From Pseudomonas sp. B21-023 (lineage in GTDB: Bacteria; Pseudomonadota; Gammaproteobacteria; Pseudomonadales; Pseudomonadaceae), in contig NZ_CP087190.1 of the NCBI RefSeq assembly GCF_024749165.1, positions 5,739,501-5,803,500 on the forward strand: DNA of 64,000 bases, in the 5' to 3' direction. This document shows, in pieces, positions 8,754 through 16,886 of the stretch. Position 1 is the stretch's first letter; each line of letters opens with the position of its first letter. A program made the position numbers and the translations under genes. The notes beneath the pieces were generated by a model. It searched no databases. It was not told where the DNA came from and worked only from the letters and a program-made list of their open reading frames with translations.

Positions 8754-9209
8754 ATGCACGCTCTTCAAGCCAAGATCCTCGACCCTCGCCTGGGCACCGA
8801 ATTCCCCCTGCCGCAGTACGCCACTCCAGGCTCGGCAGGCCTCGACCTGCGCGCCCTGCTCAAAGAAGACACCGTCCTCGAGCCAGGCCAGACCCTGCTG
8901 ATCCCCACCGGCCTGTCGGTGTACATCGGCGACCCGGGCCTGGCGGCCATGATCCTGCCGCGCTCAGGCCTGGGCCATAAGCACGGCATCGTACTGGGCA
9001 ACCTGGTCGGCCTGATCGACTCCGACTACCAGGGCGAGCTGATGGTGTCCTGCTGGAACCGCGGCAGCACGCCGTTCACCATCACCGTCGGCGAGCGCAT
9101 CGCGCAGCTGATCCTGGTGCCGGTGGTGCAGGCGCACTTCGATATCGTCGAGCAGTTCGACGAAACCCAGCGTGGCGCCGGCGGCTTCGGCCATTCGGGC
9201 ACCCGCTGA
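8754..9209 (+). CDS. dut: Deoxyuridine 5'-triphosphate nucleotidohydrolase
   Basis: A 151-residue trimeric dUTPase that hydrolyses dUTP to dUMP and keeps uracil out of DNA. Conserved motifs are visible in order: AGLDLRA, PRSGLGHKHGI, GLIDSDYQGEL, GERIAQLI and the C-terminal P-loop-like RGAGGFGHSGTR. It starts 5 bp after coaBC, consistent with translational coupling. Confidence 0.98.
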   Translation: MHALQAKILDPRLGTEFPLPQYATPGSAGLDLRALLKEDTVLEPGQTLLIPTGLSVYIGDPGLAAMILPRSGLGHKHGIVLGNLVGLIDSDYQGELMVSCWNRGSTPFTITVGERIAQLILVPVVQAHFDIVEQFDETQRGAGGFGHSGTR

Positions 9210-9320
9210 GCCGACGACAGACCGTTCGGGCCATGGATGGCGAACTCTGCGGCGAAACCACCGTCCAAGCGTTCAGTTTGTGCCTGCCCAGAAGCCTTTG
9301 AATACTTGGAGTCCCCAGAG

Positions 9321-10718
9321 ATGAACGACATGGCCCAGCTGGTCCCCGCACTGCCCGACAGTATCTTCCGCGCCTATGACATCCGTGGCGTGGTCGGCAA
9401 GACCCTGCATGCCGAGACCGCTTACTGGATCGGCCGCGCCATTGGCGCCCAGACCCTCGCCCAGGGCGAACCGCAGATCTCGGTCGGCCGCGACGGTCGC
9501 CTGTCCGGCCCGATGCTGGTCGAGCAACTGATCAAGGGCCTGGTCGAGGCCGGTTGCCAGGTCAGCGACGTCGGCCTGGTGCCGACCCCGGCGCTGTACT
9601 ACGCCGCCAATGTGCTGGCCGGCAAGTCGGGCGTGATGCTCACCGGCAGCCACAACCCGTCGGACTACAACGGTTTCAAGATCGTCATCGCCGGCGACAC
9701 CCTGGCCAATGAACAGATCCAGGCCCTGCTGACCCGCCTGAAGACCAATGACCTGACCCGTGGCGATGGCCGCGTGGAAAAGGTCGAGATCCTTGAGCGC
9801 TACTTCCAGCAGATCGTCGCCGATGTGAAACTGGCCAAGCGCCTGAAGGTGGTTGTCGACTGCGGCAACGGCGCGGCCGGCGTGGTCGCTCCGCAACTGA
9901 TCGAAGCGTTGAACTGTGAGGTGATCCCACTGTTCTGCGAAGTCGACGGCAACTTCCCCAACCACCACCCGGATCCGGGCAAGCCCGAGAACCTGGAGGA
10001 CCTGATCGCCAAGGTGAAAGAGACCGGCGCCGATATCGGCCTGGCCTTCGATGGCGACGGTGACCGCGTGGGTGTGGTGACCAACACCGGCAGCATCGTC
10101 TACCCCGACCGCCTGCTGATGCTGTTCGCCCAGGACGTGCTGTCGCGCAACCCGGGCGCCGAGATCATCTTCGACGTCAAATGCACGCGCCGCCTGACCC
10201 CGCTGATCGAACAGCACGGTGGCCGCGCGCTGATGTGGAAGACCGGCCACTCGCTGATCAAGAAGAAGATGAAACAGACCGGCTCGCTGCTGGCCGGCGA
10301 GATGAGCGGGCACATCTTCATCAAGGAGCGCTGGTACGGTTTCGACGACGGCATCTACAGCGCCGCGCGCCTGCTGGAGATCCTCAGCAAGGCCGGGCAG
10401 GACGCCGAAAGCCTGTTCGCCGCATTCCCCAATGATATTTCCACGCCGGAAATCAACATTGATGTGACCGACGAGGGTAAATTCAGCATCATTGATGCAC
10501 TGCAACGCGACGCCGACTGGGGCGAAGCCAGCCTGACCACCATCGACGGTGTGCGGGTCGACTACCCCAACGGCTGGGGCCTGGTTCGCGCCTCCAACAC
10601 CACACCGGTGCTGGTGCTGCGCTTCGAGGCCGACAGCGCCGCAGAACTCGACCGAATCAAGGCTGTATTCCGCACGCAGCTGCTGCGGGTCCAACCAGGC
10701 CTGCAACTGCCGTTCTGA
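9321..10718 (+). CDS. algC: Phosphomannomutase/phosphoglucomutase
   Basis: A 465-residue alpha-D-phosphohexomutase. The phosphoserine loop TGSHNPSDYNG (Ser110), the metal-binding DGDGDR (residues 244-249) and the sugar-binding GEMSGHIF are all intact. In Pseudomonas it serves alginate, LPS and rhamnolipid precursor synthesis by interconverting mannose and glucose 6- and 1-phosphates. I chose MNDMAQLVPALPDS, after a GGAG site; an in-frame extension to 9237 has no good ribosome site. In P. aeruginosa the homologous frame also continues upstream in some annotations, so the start is less certain than the identity. Confidence 0.95.
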   Translation: MNDMAQLVPALPDSIFRAYDIRGVVGKTLHAETAYWIGRAIGAQTLAQGEPQISVGRDGRLSGPMLVEQLIKGLVEAGCQVSDVGLVPTPALYYAANVLAGKSGVMLTGSHNPSDYNGFKIVIAGDTLANEQIQALLTRLKTNDLTRGDGRVEKVEILERYFQQIVADVKLAKRLKVVVDCGNGAAGVVAPQLIEALNCEVIPLFCEVDGNFPNHHPDPGKPENLEDLIAKVKETGADIGLAFDGDGDRVGVVTNTGSIVYPDRLLMLFAQDVLSRNPGAEIIFDVKCTRRLTPLIEQHGGRALMWKTGHSLIKKKMKQTGSLLAGEMSGHIFIKERWYGFDDGIYSAARLLEILSKAGQDAESLFAAFPNDISTPEINIDVTDEGKFSIIDALQRDADWGEASLTTIDGVRVDYPNGWGLVRASNTTPVLVLRFEADSAAELDRIKAVFRTQLLRVQPGLQLPF

Positions 10719-10748
10719 CGACTATCCGTTCCTTACCTGGAGCCCTGC

Positions 10749-11654
10749 ATGACCCTCGATCGCGATGCCGCTTCCCATGTAGCCGAGGTTTTGTCCGAAG
10801 CACTGCCTTACATCCGCCGCTTCGTCGGCAAGACCCTGGTGATCAAGTACGGCGGCAACGCGATGGAGAGCGAGGAGCTCAAGACCGGCTTCGCCCGTGA
10901 CATCGTGCTGATGAAGGCCGTGGGCATCAACCCGGTGGTGGTGCACGGTGGCGGCCCGCAGATCGGCGACCTGCTCAAGCGCCTGTCGATAGACAGCCAC
11001 TTCATCGATGGCATGCGCGTGACCGACGCGGCGACCATGGACGTGGTGGAGATGGTCCTGGGCGGCCAGGTGAACAAGGACATCGTCAACCTGATCAACC
11101 GCCACGGCGGCAGCGCCATCGGCCTGACCGGCAAGGATGCTGAGCTGATCCGCGCCAAGAAGCTCACCGTCACCCGCCAGACGCCGGAGATGACCACCCC
11201 GGAAATCATCGACATCGGCCATGTCGGCGAGGTCGTCAGCGTCAACACCGACTTGCTGAACATGCTGGTCAAGGGTGACTTCATCCCGGTGATCGCGCCG
11301 ATCGGCGTGGGCGCCAACGGCGAGTCGTACAACATCAATGCCGACCTCGTGGCCGGCAAGGTGGCCGAGGCGCTGAAGGCCGAGAAGCTGATGCTGCTGA
11401 CCAACATCGCCGGCCTGATGGACAAGCAGGGCGAGGTCCTCACGGGGCTGAGTACCGAGCAGGTCAACGAACTGATCGCCGATGGCACCATCTACGGCGG
11501 CATGCTGCCGAAGATCAAGTGCGCACTGGATGCCGTCCAGGGTGGCGTGAACAGCTCGCACATCATCGACGGTCGCGTGCCGAATGCCGTGCTGCTGGAG
11601 ATCTTCACCGACAGCGGCGTGGGCACGCTGATCAGCAACCGCAAACCACGCTGA
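10749..11654 (+). CDS. argB: Acetylglutamate kinase
   Basis: A 301-residue amino-acid kinase that phosphorylates N-acetylglutamate in arginine synthesis. Visible motifs are the ATP-binding KYGGNAM (residues 33-39), VVHGGGPQI (64-72) and INADLVAGKVAEAL near residue 200. The N-terminal extension before residue 25 is typical of the arginine-sensitive hexameric type found in Pseudomonas. It lies 30 bp after algC with CTGGAG before the ATG, and ends the coaBC-dut-algC-argB run. Confidence 0.97.
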   Translation: MTLDRDAASHVAEVLSEALPYIRRFVGKTLVIKYGGNAMESEELKTGFARDIVLMKAVGINPVVVHGGGPQIGDLLKRLSIDSHFIDGMRVTDAATMDVVEMVLGGQVNKDIVNLINRHGGSAIGLTGKDAELIRAKKLTVTRQTPEMTTPEIIDIGHVGEVVSVNTDLLNMLVKGDFIPVIAPIGVGANGESYNINADLVAGKVAEALKAEKLMLLTNIAGLMDKQGEVLTGLSTEQVNELIADGTIYGGMLPKIKCALDAVQGGVNSSHIIDGRVPNAVLLEIFTDSGVGTLISNRKPR

Positions 11655-11669
11655 TCCAGCTGTAATCCT

Positions 11670-11717
11670 ATCGCGGGGCAGGCCCGCTCCCGGCTGGGAG
11701 CAGGCCTGCCCCGCGAT
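11670..11717. repeat. REP pair (inverted)
   Basis: ATCGCGGGGCAGGCC and, inverted, GGCCTGCCCCGCGAT around a short GC-rich centre. Downstream of argB; a variant of the CGCGGGGCAAGCCCGC family. Confidence 0.8.
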
Positions 11718-11743
11718 GCATCCATCCCCGCTCACTCAAAAAG

Positions 11744-11796
11744 ATGGCTTATAGCCATTACCCTTGATGTTTGACTATCAAGAATCCCGGTAGACT
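11744..11796 (+). promoter_or_regulatory. Candidate operator/promoter of the lipoprotein operon
   Basis: Two inverted repeats stand in tandem: ATGGCT-TAT-AGCCAT (11744-11758) and CTTGAT-N8-ATCAAG (11763-11782), followed by a -10-like TAGACT at 11791-11796. A TTGACT lies inside the second repeat. The spacing to a -35 is not ideal, so the promoter is tentative. The paired symmetry suggests a dimeric repressor or activator site. Confidence 0.35.
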
Positions 11797-11860
11797 GCCG
11801 AAACAACGTGACAGCATGCTTGCTCGTTACGAATAGTTTCTATTTACCTGGAGAACACGC

Positions 11861-12541
11861 GTGAAATACGCATCACAAGGACTCGTGCTGGCAGCCGCCC
11901 TGGCTGTCGGGTCCATCGCCGGCTGTGCCACCGAAACCTCCACCGCTGTTGCCGTGCAACAGGTCGAAAGCGTCAGTCGTCCCTACAGCGGCGTGCGCAC
12001 GCCGATCGCCGTGGGCAAGTTCGACAACCGCTCCAGCTACATGCGCGGCATCTTCTCCGACGGCGTCGACCGCCTCGGCGGCCAGGCCAAGACCATCCTG
12101 ATCACCCACCTGCAGCAGACCAACCGTTTCAACGTGCTGGACCGCGATAACATGGGCGAGATCCAGCAGGAAGCGGCCATCAAGGGCCAGGCCCAGCGCC
12201 TGAAGGGCGCCGACTTCGTGGTGACCGGCGACGTCACCGAGTTCGGCCGCAAGGAAGTCGGCGATCACCAGCTGTTCGGCATCCTCGGCCGCGGCAAGAC
12301 CCAGATCGCCTACGCCAAGGTCGCCCTGAACATCGTCAACATCAGCACATCCGAAGTGGTCTATTCGAGCCAAGGCGCCGGTGAATACGCCCTGTCCAAC
12401 CGTGAAGTCATCGGCTTCGGCGGCACCGCCAGCTACGACTCGACCCTCAACGGCAAAGTGCTCGACCTGGCCATGCGCGAAGCTGTCAACAAGCTGGTGG
12501 GCGCAGTCGAAAGCGGCCAGTGGAAACCACAGGCGCAATAA
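11861..12541 (+). CDS. CsgG/HfaB-family lipoprotein
   Basis: A 226-residue protein with a lipoprotein signal peptide ending in SIAGC (Cys22) and alanine at +2, so probably outer-membrane anchored. The body matches the CsgG/HfaB family: IAVGKFDNRSSY, a conserved NRFNVLDRDN segment, then GADFVVTGDVTEFGRK. CsgG itself is the outer-membrane pore for curli, but no curli subunit or CsgEF gene is present, and this protein is shorter than CsgG (about 277 residues). It heads a three-gene operon with DUF4810 and DUF799 lipoproteins, an arrangement also known in Neisseria (the GNA1162 locus). A role in a trans-envelope complex is inferred. Confidence 0.85.
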   Translation: MKYASQGLVLAAALAVGSIAGCATETSTAVAVQQVESVSRPYSGVRTPIAVGKFDNRSSYMRGIFSDGVDRLGGQAKTILITHLQQTNRFNVLDRDNMGEIQQEAAIKGQAQRLKGADFVVTGDVTEFGRKEVGDHQLFGILGRGKTQIAYAKVALNIVNISTSEVVYSSQGAGEYALSNREVIGFGGTASYDSTLNGKVLDLAMREAVNKLVGAVESGQWKPQAQ

Positions 12542-12571
12542 CAAGCACAACACGACAAGGAAGACCGTTCG

Positions 12572-12940
12572 ATGAGCATCACCTACCCGGCCTGGCGCAC
12601 TGTCGCCGGGCTGCTGCTGGGCAGCGTCCTGCTGGCCGGCTGCAATTCGCCCAAGACCCTGTACCAGTGGGAAAGCTACCAGCCCCAGGTATACGGCTAC
12701 CTCAAAGGTGACGCCAAGGAAGAACAGGTCACCGCCCTGGAGCGCGACCTGGAGAAGATCAAGGCCAAGAACGGCGCAGTGCCACCGGGCTACCACGCGC
12801 AGCTGGGCCTGCTGTACTCCAGCCTGGGCAAGGATGACCAGATGATCCAGCAGTTCCGTACCGAAAAAGCGCTGTTCCCTGAGTCGGCGGCCTACATGGA
12901 CTTCCTGATGAGCAACGCCAGCAAGGGAGCCCAGCAATGA
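12572..12940 (+). CDS. DUF4810 family lipoprotein
   Basis: A 122-residue small lipoprotein: lipobox LLAGC with Cys24 and asparagine at +2. After it come YQWESYQPQVYGYLKGD and a short charged helix, then GYHAQLGLLYSSLGKDDQMIQQFRTEKALFPES, which reads like a single TPR-type helical hairpin. The gene begins 30 bp after the CsgG-like gene and overlaps the next start by four bases (ATGA). Function unknown. The constant company of CsgG-like and DUF799 partners suggests it is an accessory subunit of the same envelope complex. Confidence 0.8.
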   Translation: MSITYPAWRTVAGLLLGSVLLAGCNSPKTLYQWESYQPQVYGYLKGDAKEEQVTALERDLEKIKAKNGAVPPGYHAQLGLLYSSLGKDDQMIQQFRTEKALFPESAAYMDFLMSNASKGAQQ

Positions 12941-13596
12941 TCAAGCGCCTGACCCAACTGATCGTCGGCGCCTGCGTGCTGGCCCTGTTCGCCGGCTGCG
13001 CCGAGCGCAAGAGCATCGACTATTCGGCCTACAAGCAGAGCCGACCGAAGTCGATCCTGATCCTGCCGCCGCTGAACGAGTCGCCCGACGTCAAGGCCAC
13101 CTACAGCATGCTGTCCCAGGTCACCTATCCGCTGGCCGAGGCCGGCTACTACGTGATGCCGGTGGCGCTGGTGGACGAGACGTTCCGCCAGAACGGCCTG
13201 ACCACGCCGGCCGATATCCACCAGTTGCCCACAGCCAAGCTGAACGAGATCTTCGGCGCCGACGCCGGCCTGTACGTGACCGTCAGCGACTACGGCACCC
13301 GCTACATGGTGCTGAGCAGCGCGACCATCGTCACTGCCAGCGCCAAACTGGTCGACCTGAAGACCGGTGCCACCTTGTGGACCGGCAGTGCCACGGCCTC
13401 CAGCGAGGAAGGCAAGCAGAACCAGGGTGGCCTGATCGGCATGCTGGTGGCGGCGGCCATCAACCAGATCATCAGCAGCGTGCAGGATGATGCCGGCTAC
13501 CCGATCGCCGGGATGACCAGCGCACGCCTGCTGACGCCCTACCCGAATGGCGGGATCCTCTACGGGCCACGTTCGCCGAAGTACGGCACAGACTGA
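12937..13596 (+). CDS. DUF799 / GNA1162-family lipoprotein
   Basis: A 219-residue lipoprotein: lipobox LFAGC with Cys21. The mature part begins ERKSIDYSAYKQSRPKSILILPPLNESPDVKA, the signature of the DUF799 family, whose neisserial member GNA1162 is a surface-exposed lipoprotein antigen. The C-terminal half includes VTVSDYGTRYMVLSS and a small-residue hydrophobic stretch GGLIGMLVAAAINQIISSV (about residues 165-183). Its start overlaps the preceding stop, so it is translationally coupled. Molecular role unknown. A GC-rich terminator follows. Confidence 0.82.
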   Translation: MIKRLTQLIVGACVLALFAGCAERKSIDYSAYKQSRPKSILILPPLNESPDVKATYSMLSQVTYPLAEAGYYVMPVALVDETFRQNGLTTPADIHQLPTAKLNEIFGADAGLYVTVSDYGTRYMVLSSATIVTASAKLVDLKTGATLWTGSATASSEEGKQNQGGLIGMLVAAAINQIISSVQDDAGYPIAGMTSARLLTPYPNGGILYGPRSPKYGTD

Positions 13597-13606
13597 CACG
13601 ACGCGC

Positions 13607-13632
13607 AGGCGGCCCAAGGGCCGCCTTTCTTT
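13607..13632 (+). terminator. Rho-independent terminator of the lipoprotein operon
   Basis: AGGCGGCC / GGCCGCCT stem of eight pairs with a four-base loop, followed by TTCTTTT. It directly follows the DUF799 gene. Confidence 0.85.
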
Positions 13633-13733
13633 TCCAGTTCGGAAAAATCCTACCGCCAGCACGGACAGGCACTACAACACGCATCTCTGCCAGCCGACTA
13701 GCATTCCAACTCCACCCCATCGGAGATACAGCG

Positions 13734-13940
13734 ATGCAGAAAGAACTGGTCAAATATGGCAGCGATGTTTCCGCAGGCAGCTACGAATGCGCCGACTGCG
13801 GACGCAAGTACTCCAACCAGGGCAAGACCTCGATGCCTCCCTGCCCTGACTTCACCCCCGGCACCCACCCCAAGCGTGGCTGGAAGATCCTCACCGGCGT
13901 CGGTGATGCCGTGCAGGACCCTTACCCGAACCGCAGCTGA
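13734..13940 (+). CDS. Small zinc-ribbon-like conserved protein
   Basis: A 68-residue soluble protein. YECADCGRKYSNQG gives a CxxC knuckle and SMPPCPDF supplies a third cysteine, so a rubredoxin- or zinc-ribbon-like metal site is plausible although a fourth cysteine is absent. The C terminus (HPKRGWKILTGVGDAVQDPYP) is polar. I recognise it as a conserved Pseudomonas hypothetical between argB and pyrE but know no function. An ATCGGAGATAC ribosome site precedes the ATG and a strong bidirectional terminator follows. Confidence 0.75.
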   Translation: MQKELVKYGSDVSAGSYECADCGRKYSNQGKTSMPPCPDFTPGTHPKRGWKILTGVGDAVQDPYPNRS

Positions 13941-13948
13941 ACCGCAGG

Positions 13949-13984
13949 CACGAAAAAGGCGACCCGGAGGTCGCCTTTTTCGTG
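13949..13984. terminator. Bidirectional rho-independent terminator
   Basis: CACGAAAAAGGCGACC and its exact complement with a CGGA loop: a 16-pair stem with A and T runs on either side. It serves the small zinc-ribbon gene and the convergent pyrE. Confidence 0.92.
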
Positions 13985-13996
13985 CTTGCGGGCCGG

Positions 13997-14638
13997 TCAG
14001 ATACCGTACTGCGCGCGGTAGGCCTCGACCGCCGGCAGGTGCTGCTTGAGCTGCGGATCGTCGGCCAGGAACTCCAGCACCTGGGTCAGCGAGACGATGC
14101 TGACCACCGGGATACCGAAGTCGCGTTCGACTTCCTGGATCGCCGACAGCGCGCCATTGCCCCGCTCTTCGCGGTTCAGTGCGATCAGCACACCGGCGGC
14201 CTTGGCCTGCTGGGCGTTGATGATCTGCATGACCTCGCGGATCGCGGTGCCGGCAGTGATCACGTCGTCGATGATCAGCACGTCACCGGCCAGCGGGGCA
14301 CCGACCAGGCTGCCGCCCTCGCCGTGGTCCTTGGCCTCTTTGCGGTTGAAGCACCACGGCACGTCGAGCTGGTGCTGCTCGGCCAGGGCCACGGCAGTGG
14401 CCGCCGCCAGGGGAATGCCCTTGTAGGCCGGGCCGAACAGCACGTCGAAGGGGATCTTGCTGTCGACGATGGCCGCCGCGTAGCAACGCCCCAGCTGCGC
14501 CAGGGCGGACCCGGTATTGAACAGGCCAGCATTGAAGAAGTACGGGCTGGTACGCCCCGATTTCAGGGTGAACTCACCGAAGCGCAGAACGCCGCGATCG
14601 ATGGCAAAACGGATGAAGTCGCGCTGATACGGCTGCAT
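13997..14638 (-). CDS. pyrE: Orotate phosphoribosyltransferase
   Basis: A 213-residue type I phosphoribosyltransferase that makes orotidine 5'-phosphate in pyrimidine synthesis. The PRPP-binding motif VLIIDDVITAGTAIRE (about residues 120-135) and the N-terminal FGEFTLKSGRTSPYFFNAG are intact. It diverges from crc with an 80 bp gap, the conserved pyrE-crc arrangement of Pseudomonas. Confidence 0.98.
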   Translation of the reverse strand: MQPYQRDFIRFAIDRGVLRFGEFTLKSGRTSPYFFNAGLFNTGSALAQLGRCYAAAIVDSKIPFDVLFGPAYKGIPLAAATAVALAEQHQLDVPWCFNRKEAKDHGEGGSLVGAPLAGDVLIIDDVITAGTAIREVMQIINAQQAKAAGVLIALNREERGNGALSAIQEVERDFGIPVVSIVSLTQVLEFLADDPQLKQHLPAVEAYRAQYGI

Positions 14639-14718
14639 GAAAGGTCCCGGACACCACGGATTTAGCTAAATGTGTTGAGCTCGGGTATCATACACGCACG
14701 AGATTTTTGGGGCCATTT

Positions 14719-15498
14719 ATGCGGATCATCAGTGTGAACGTAAATGGCATTCAGGCTGCGGCCGAGCGTGGATTGCTCAGCTGGTTGCAAGCCCAGAATG
14801 CCGACGTCATCTGCCTTCAGGATACCCGCGCCTCGGCCTTTGAACTCGACGACCCAGCTTTCCAGCTCGATGGCTATTTCCTTTACGCCTGCGACGCGGA
14901 GGTGCCCACCCAAGGTGGCGTGGCACTTTACTCGCGCATGCAGCCCAAGGCAGTCATCACCGGCCTGGGCTTCGAGACAGCCGACCGCTACGGGCGTTAT
15001 CTGCAAGCAGATTTCGACAAAGTCAGTATTGCCAGCCTGTTGCTGCCTTCGGGCATGAACGGGGACGAAGACTTGAACCAGAAGTTCAAGTTGATGGACG
15101 ACTTCGCCAAGTACCTGGACAAGCAACGCCGCAAGCGTCGCGAGTACATCTACTGCGGCTCGTTCTACGTGGCGCAGCAGAAGCTCGACATCAAGAACTG
15201 GCGTGACAGCCAACAGTCGCCGGGCTTCCTGCCACCCGAACGCGCCTGGATGGACGCCATCGTCGGCGACATGGGTTATGTCGATGCCCTGCGCGAAGTC
15301 AGCCGTGAAGGCGACCAGTACAGCTGGTGGCCGGACAACGAGCAGGCCGAGATGCTCAACCTGGGTTACCGGTTCGACTACCAGATCCTCACCCCAGGCC
15401 TGCGCCGTTTCGTGCGCAACGCCCGCCTGCCGCGCCAGCCGCGCTTCTCCCAGCACGCGCCGCTGATCGTGGACTACGACTGGACGCTGACCATCTGA
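14719..15498 (+). CDS. crc: Catabolite repression control protein Crc
   Basis: A 259-residue protein of the endonuclease/exonuclease/phosphatase fold (MRIISVNVNGIQAA ... FSQHAPLIVDYDW). Pseudomonas Crc is known to lack nuclease activity; it joins Hfq on A-rich AAnAAnAA motifs near ribosome sites and blocks translation of catabolic mRNAs while preferred carbon sources last. I started at MRIISVN, the known N terminus, rather than four codons earlier. Two candidate target motifs lie in this window, before the cupin gene (3819) and before aphA (62268). A terminator follows directly. Confidence 0.97.
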   Translation: MRIISVNVNGIQAAAERGLLSWLQAQNADVICLQDTRASAFELDDPAFQLDGYFLYACDAEVPTQGGVALYSRMQPKAVITGLGFETADRYGRYLQADFDKVSIASLLLPSGMNGDEDLNQKFKLMDDFAKYLDKQRRKRREYIYCGSFYVAQQKLDIKNWRDSQQSPGFLPPERAWMDAIVGDMGYVDALREVSREGDQYSWWPDNEQAEMLNLGYRFDYQILTPGLRRFVRNARLPRQPRFSQHAPLIVDYDWTLTI

Positions 15499-15508
15499 GA
15501 ATGGCACG

Positions 15509-15544
15509 CACAAAAAAGCCGACCATCAGGTCGGCTTTTTTGTG
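15509..15544. terminator. Bidirectional rho-independent terminator
   Basis: CACAAAAAAGCCGACC / GGTCGGCTTTTTTGTG, 16 pairs around ATCA. It closes crc and the convergent DUF4870 gene, whose stop codon begins two bases further on. Confidence 0.92.
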
Positions 15545-15545
15545 T

Positions 15546-15914
15546 CTATCTGATCGGCCGCCAGATGAAGGGATAGCGATACGGCTGCCCTTCATTGGCC
15601 TTGACCGCTGCCAGGATGATCAGGATCAGCACCGTCACCATCAGCACGGCGAACAGCAGGATGCCGATGAACACGAACATCAGCAGGAAGCAGACGAAGC
15701 CGGCGATGGTCACGCTGATCTGGAAGTTCAGCGCCTCCTTGCCCTGGGCATCAATAAAAGGATCCTGCTCGCGCTTGAGGTGCCACAGCACCAGCGGGCC
15801 CAGCAAATGCCCCAGAGGCAGCACCAGCCCCAACAATGCCGAGAGGTGGCAGAACATTGCCCATTGCCTGATATCGGCGCTGGGCGGGGTGATCGGTAGA
15901 TCCGAATCGTTCAT
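15546..15914 (-). CDS. DUF4870 domain membrane protein
   Basis: A 122-residue small membrane protein. The signature WAMFCHLSALLGLVLPLGHLLGPLVLW, then KEALNFQISVTIAGFVCFLLM and a third hydrophobic helix (ILLFAVLMVTVLILIILAAV), places it in the DUF4870 (Tic20-like) family of three-helix proteins with no assigned function. The ATG at 15914 has an ideal GGGAGG eight bases upstream; a GTG three codons earlier overlaps that site and is rejected. It lies 24 bp downstream of rph and is probably co-transcribed. Confidence 0.85.
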   Translation of the reverse strand: MNDSDLPITPPSADIRQWAMFCHLSALLGLVLPLGHLLGPLVLWHLKREQDPFIDAQGKEALNFQISVTIAGFVCFLLMFVFIGILLFAVLMVTVLILIILAAVKANEGQPYRYPFIWRPIR

Positions 15915-15938
15915 GTCCCGCACCTCCCTGGCGTCTGC

Positions 15939-16661
15939 TCAGTCGGCCAGCGCCGCTTTCTGCAGTTCGAAGATCTCGTCCATGCCCTTCTGCGCCAGCG
16001 CCAGCATGGCGTTGAAGTCGGCAGGCTGGAACGGCGCGCCCTCGGCGGTGCCCTGCACCTCGATGAAACCACCGGCGCTGGTCATGACCACGTTCAGGTC
16101 GGTCTCGGCGGCAGAGTCCTCGAGGTAGTCGAGGTCGAGCACGGCCTCGCCCTGGTACATGCCCACCGATACCGCGGCAATCATGTGCTTGAGCGGGTTG
16201 CCACCCTTGAGGCCGCCACGTTTCTTGATCACCGCCAGGGCGTCGCACAGGGCAACCATGGCGCCGGTGATCGAGGCAGTGCGGGTGCCGCCGTCGGCCT
16301 GGATCACGTCGCAGTCGACGTACAGGGTGATGTCGCCGAGCTTGCTCATGTCCAGCGCAGCGCGCAGGGAGCGGCCGATAAGGCGCTGGATCTCTAGGGT
16401 GCGGCCGCCTTGCTTGCCACGGCTGGCCTCGCGCTGGTTACGCTCGCCGGTGGAGCGCGGCAGCATGCCGTACTCGGCGGTCAGCCAACCTTGGCCCTGG
16501 CCTTTGAGGAAGCGGGGAACACCGTTCTCGACGCTGACCGTGCAGATGACCTTGGTGTCACCGAACTCGACCAGAACCGATCCTTCGGCGTGCTTGGTGT
16601 AGTTGCGGGTAATGCGGATCGAGCGGAGCTGATCGGCGGCGCGACCACTTGGACGTTTCAT
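15939..16661 (-). CDS. rph: Ribonuclease PH
   Basis: A 240-residue phosphorolytic 3'-5' exoribonuclease that trims tRNA 3' ends. Full length, with MKRPSGRAADQLRSIRITRNY, the catalytic-region GTRTASITGAMVALCDA and the C-terminal LALAQKGMDEIFELQKAAL. Unlike the frameshifted rph of E. coli K-12, the frame is intact. It diverges from yicC. Confidence 0.97.
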   Translation of the reverse strand: MKRPSGRAADQLRSIRITRNYTKHAEGSVLVEFGDTKVICTVSVENGVPRFLKGQGQGWLTAEYGMLPRSTGERNQREASRGKQGGRTLEIQRLIGRSLRAALDMSKLGDITLYVDCDVIQADGGTRTASITGAMVALCDALAVIKKRGGLKGGNPLKHMIAAVSVGMYQGEAVLDLDYLEDSAAETDLNVVMTSAGGFIEVQGTAEGAPFQPADFNAMLALAQKGMDEIFELQKAALAD

Positions 16662-16886
16662 CTGGAATACCTGTACGGGGACATTTGAATCTGCCGAGCA
16701 TTATAGAGCCCGACGCCCGGCGAAGGCACGCCTGTCGTCGCGCTTGCGCAGCCTGTCGTGTTTTCCGACAGGTTTCGGGGCGACCGTTAGCATGGCTGGA
16801 TTGGGCGCCCACGCCGCACTGCGCTACAATCCTGCGCCTTGCAGCCGACAGGCTCTCCGTCCACCTGAATACGCGAGGTACTCCCC

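Noticed and set aside
11861..12541. Curli secretion system
   Set aside because: Only a CsgG-like lipoprotein is present; CsgA/B/E/F are absent from the neighbourhood.
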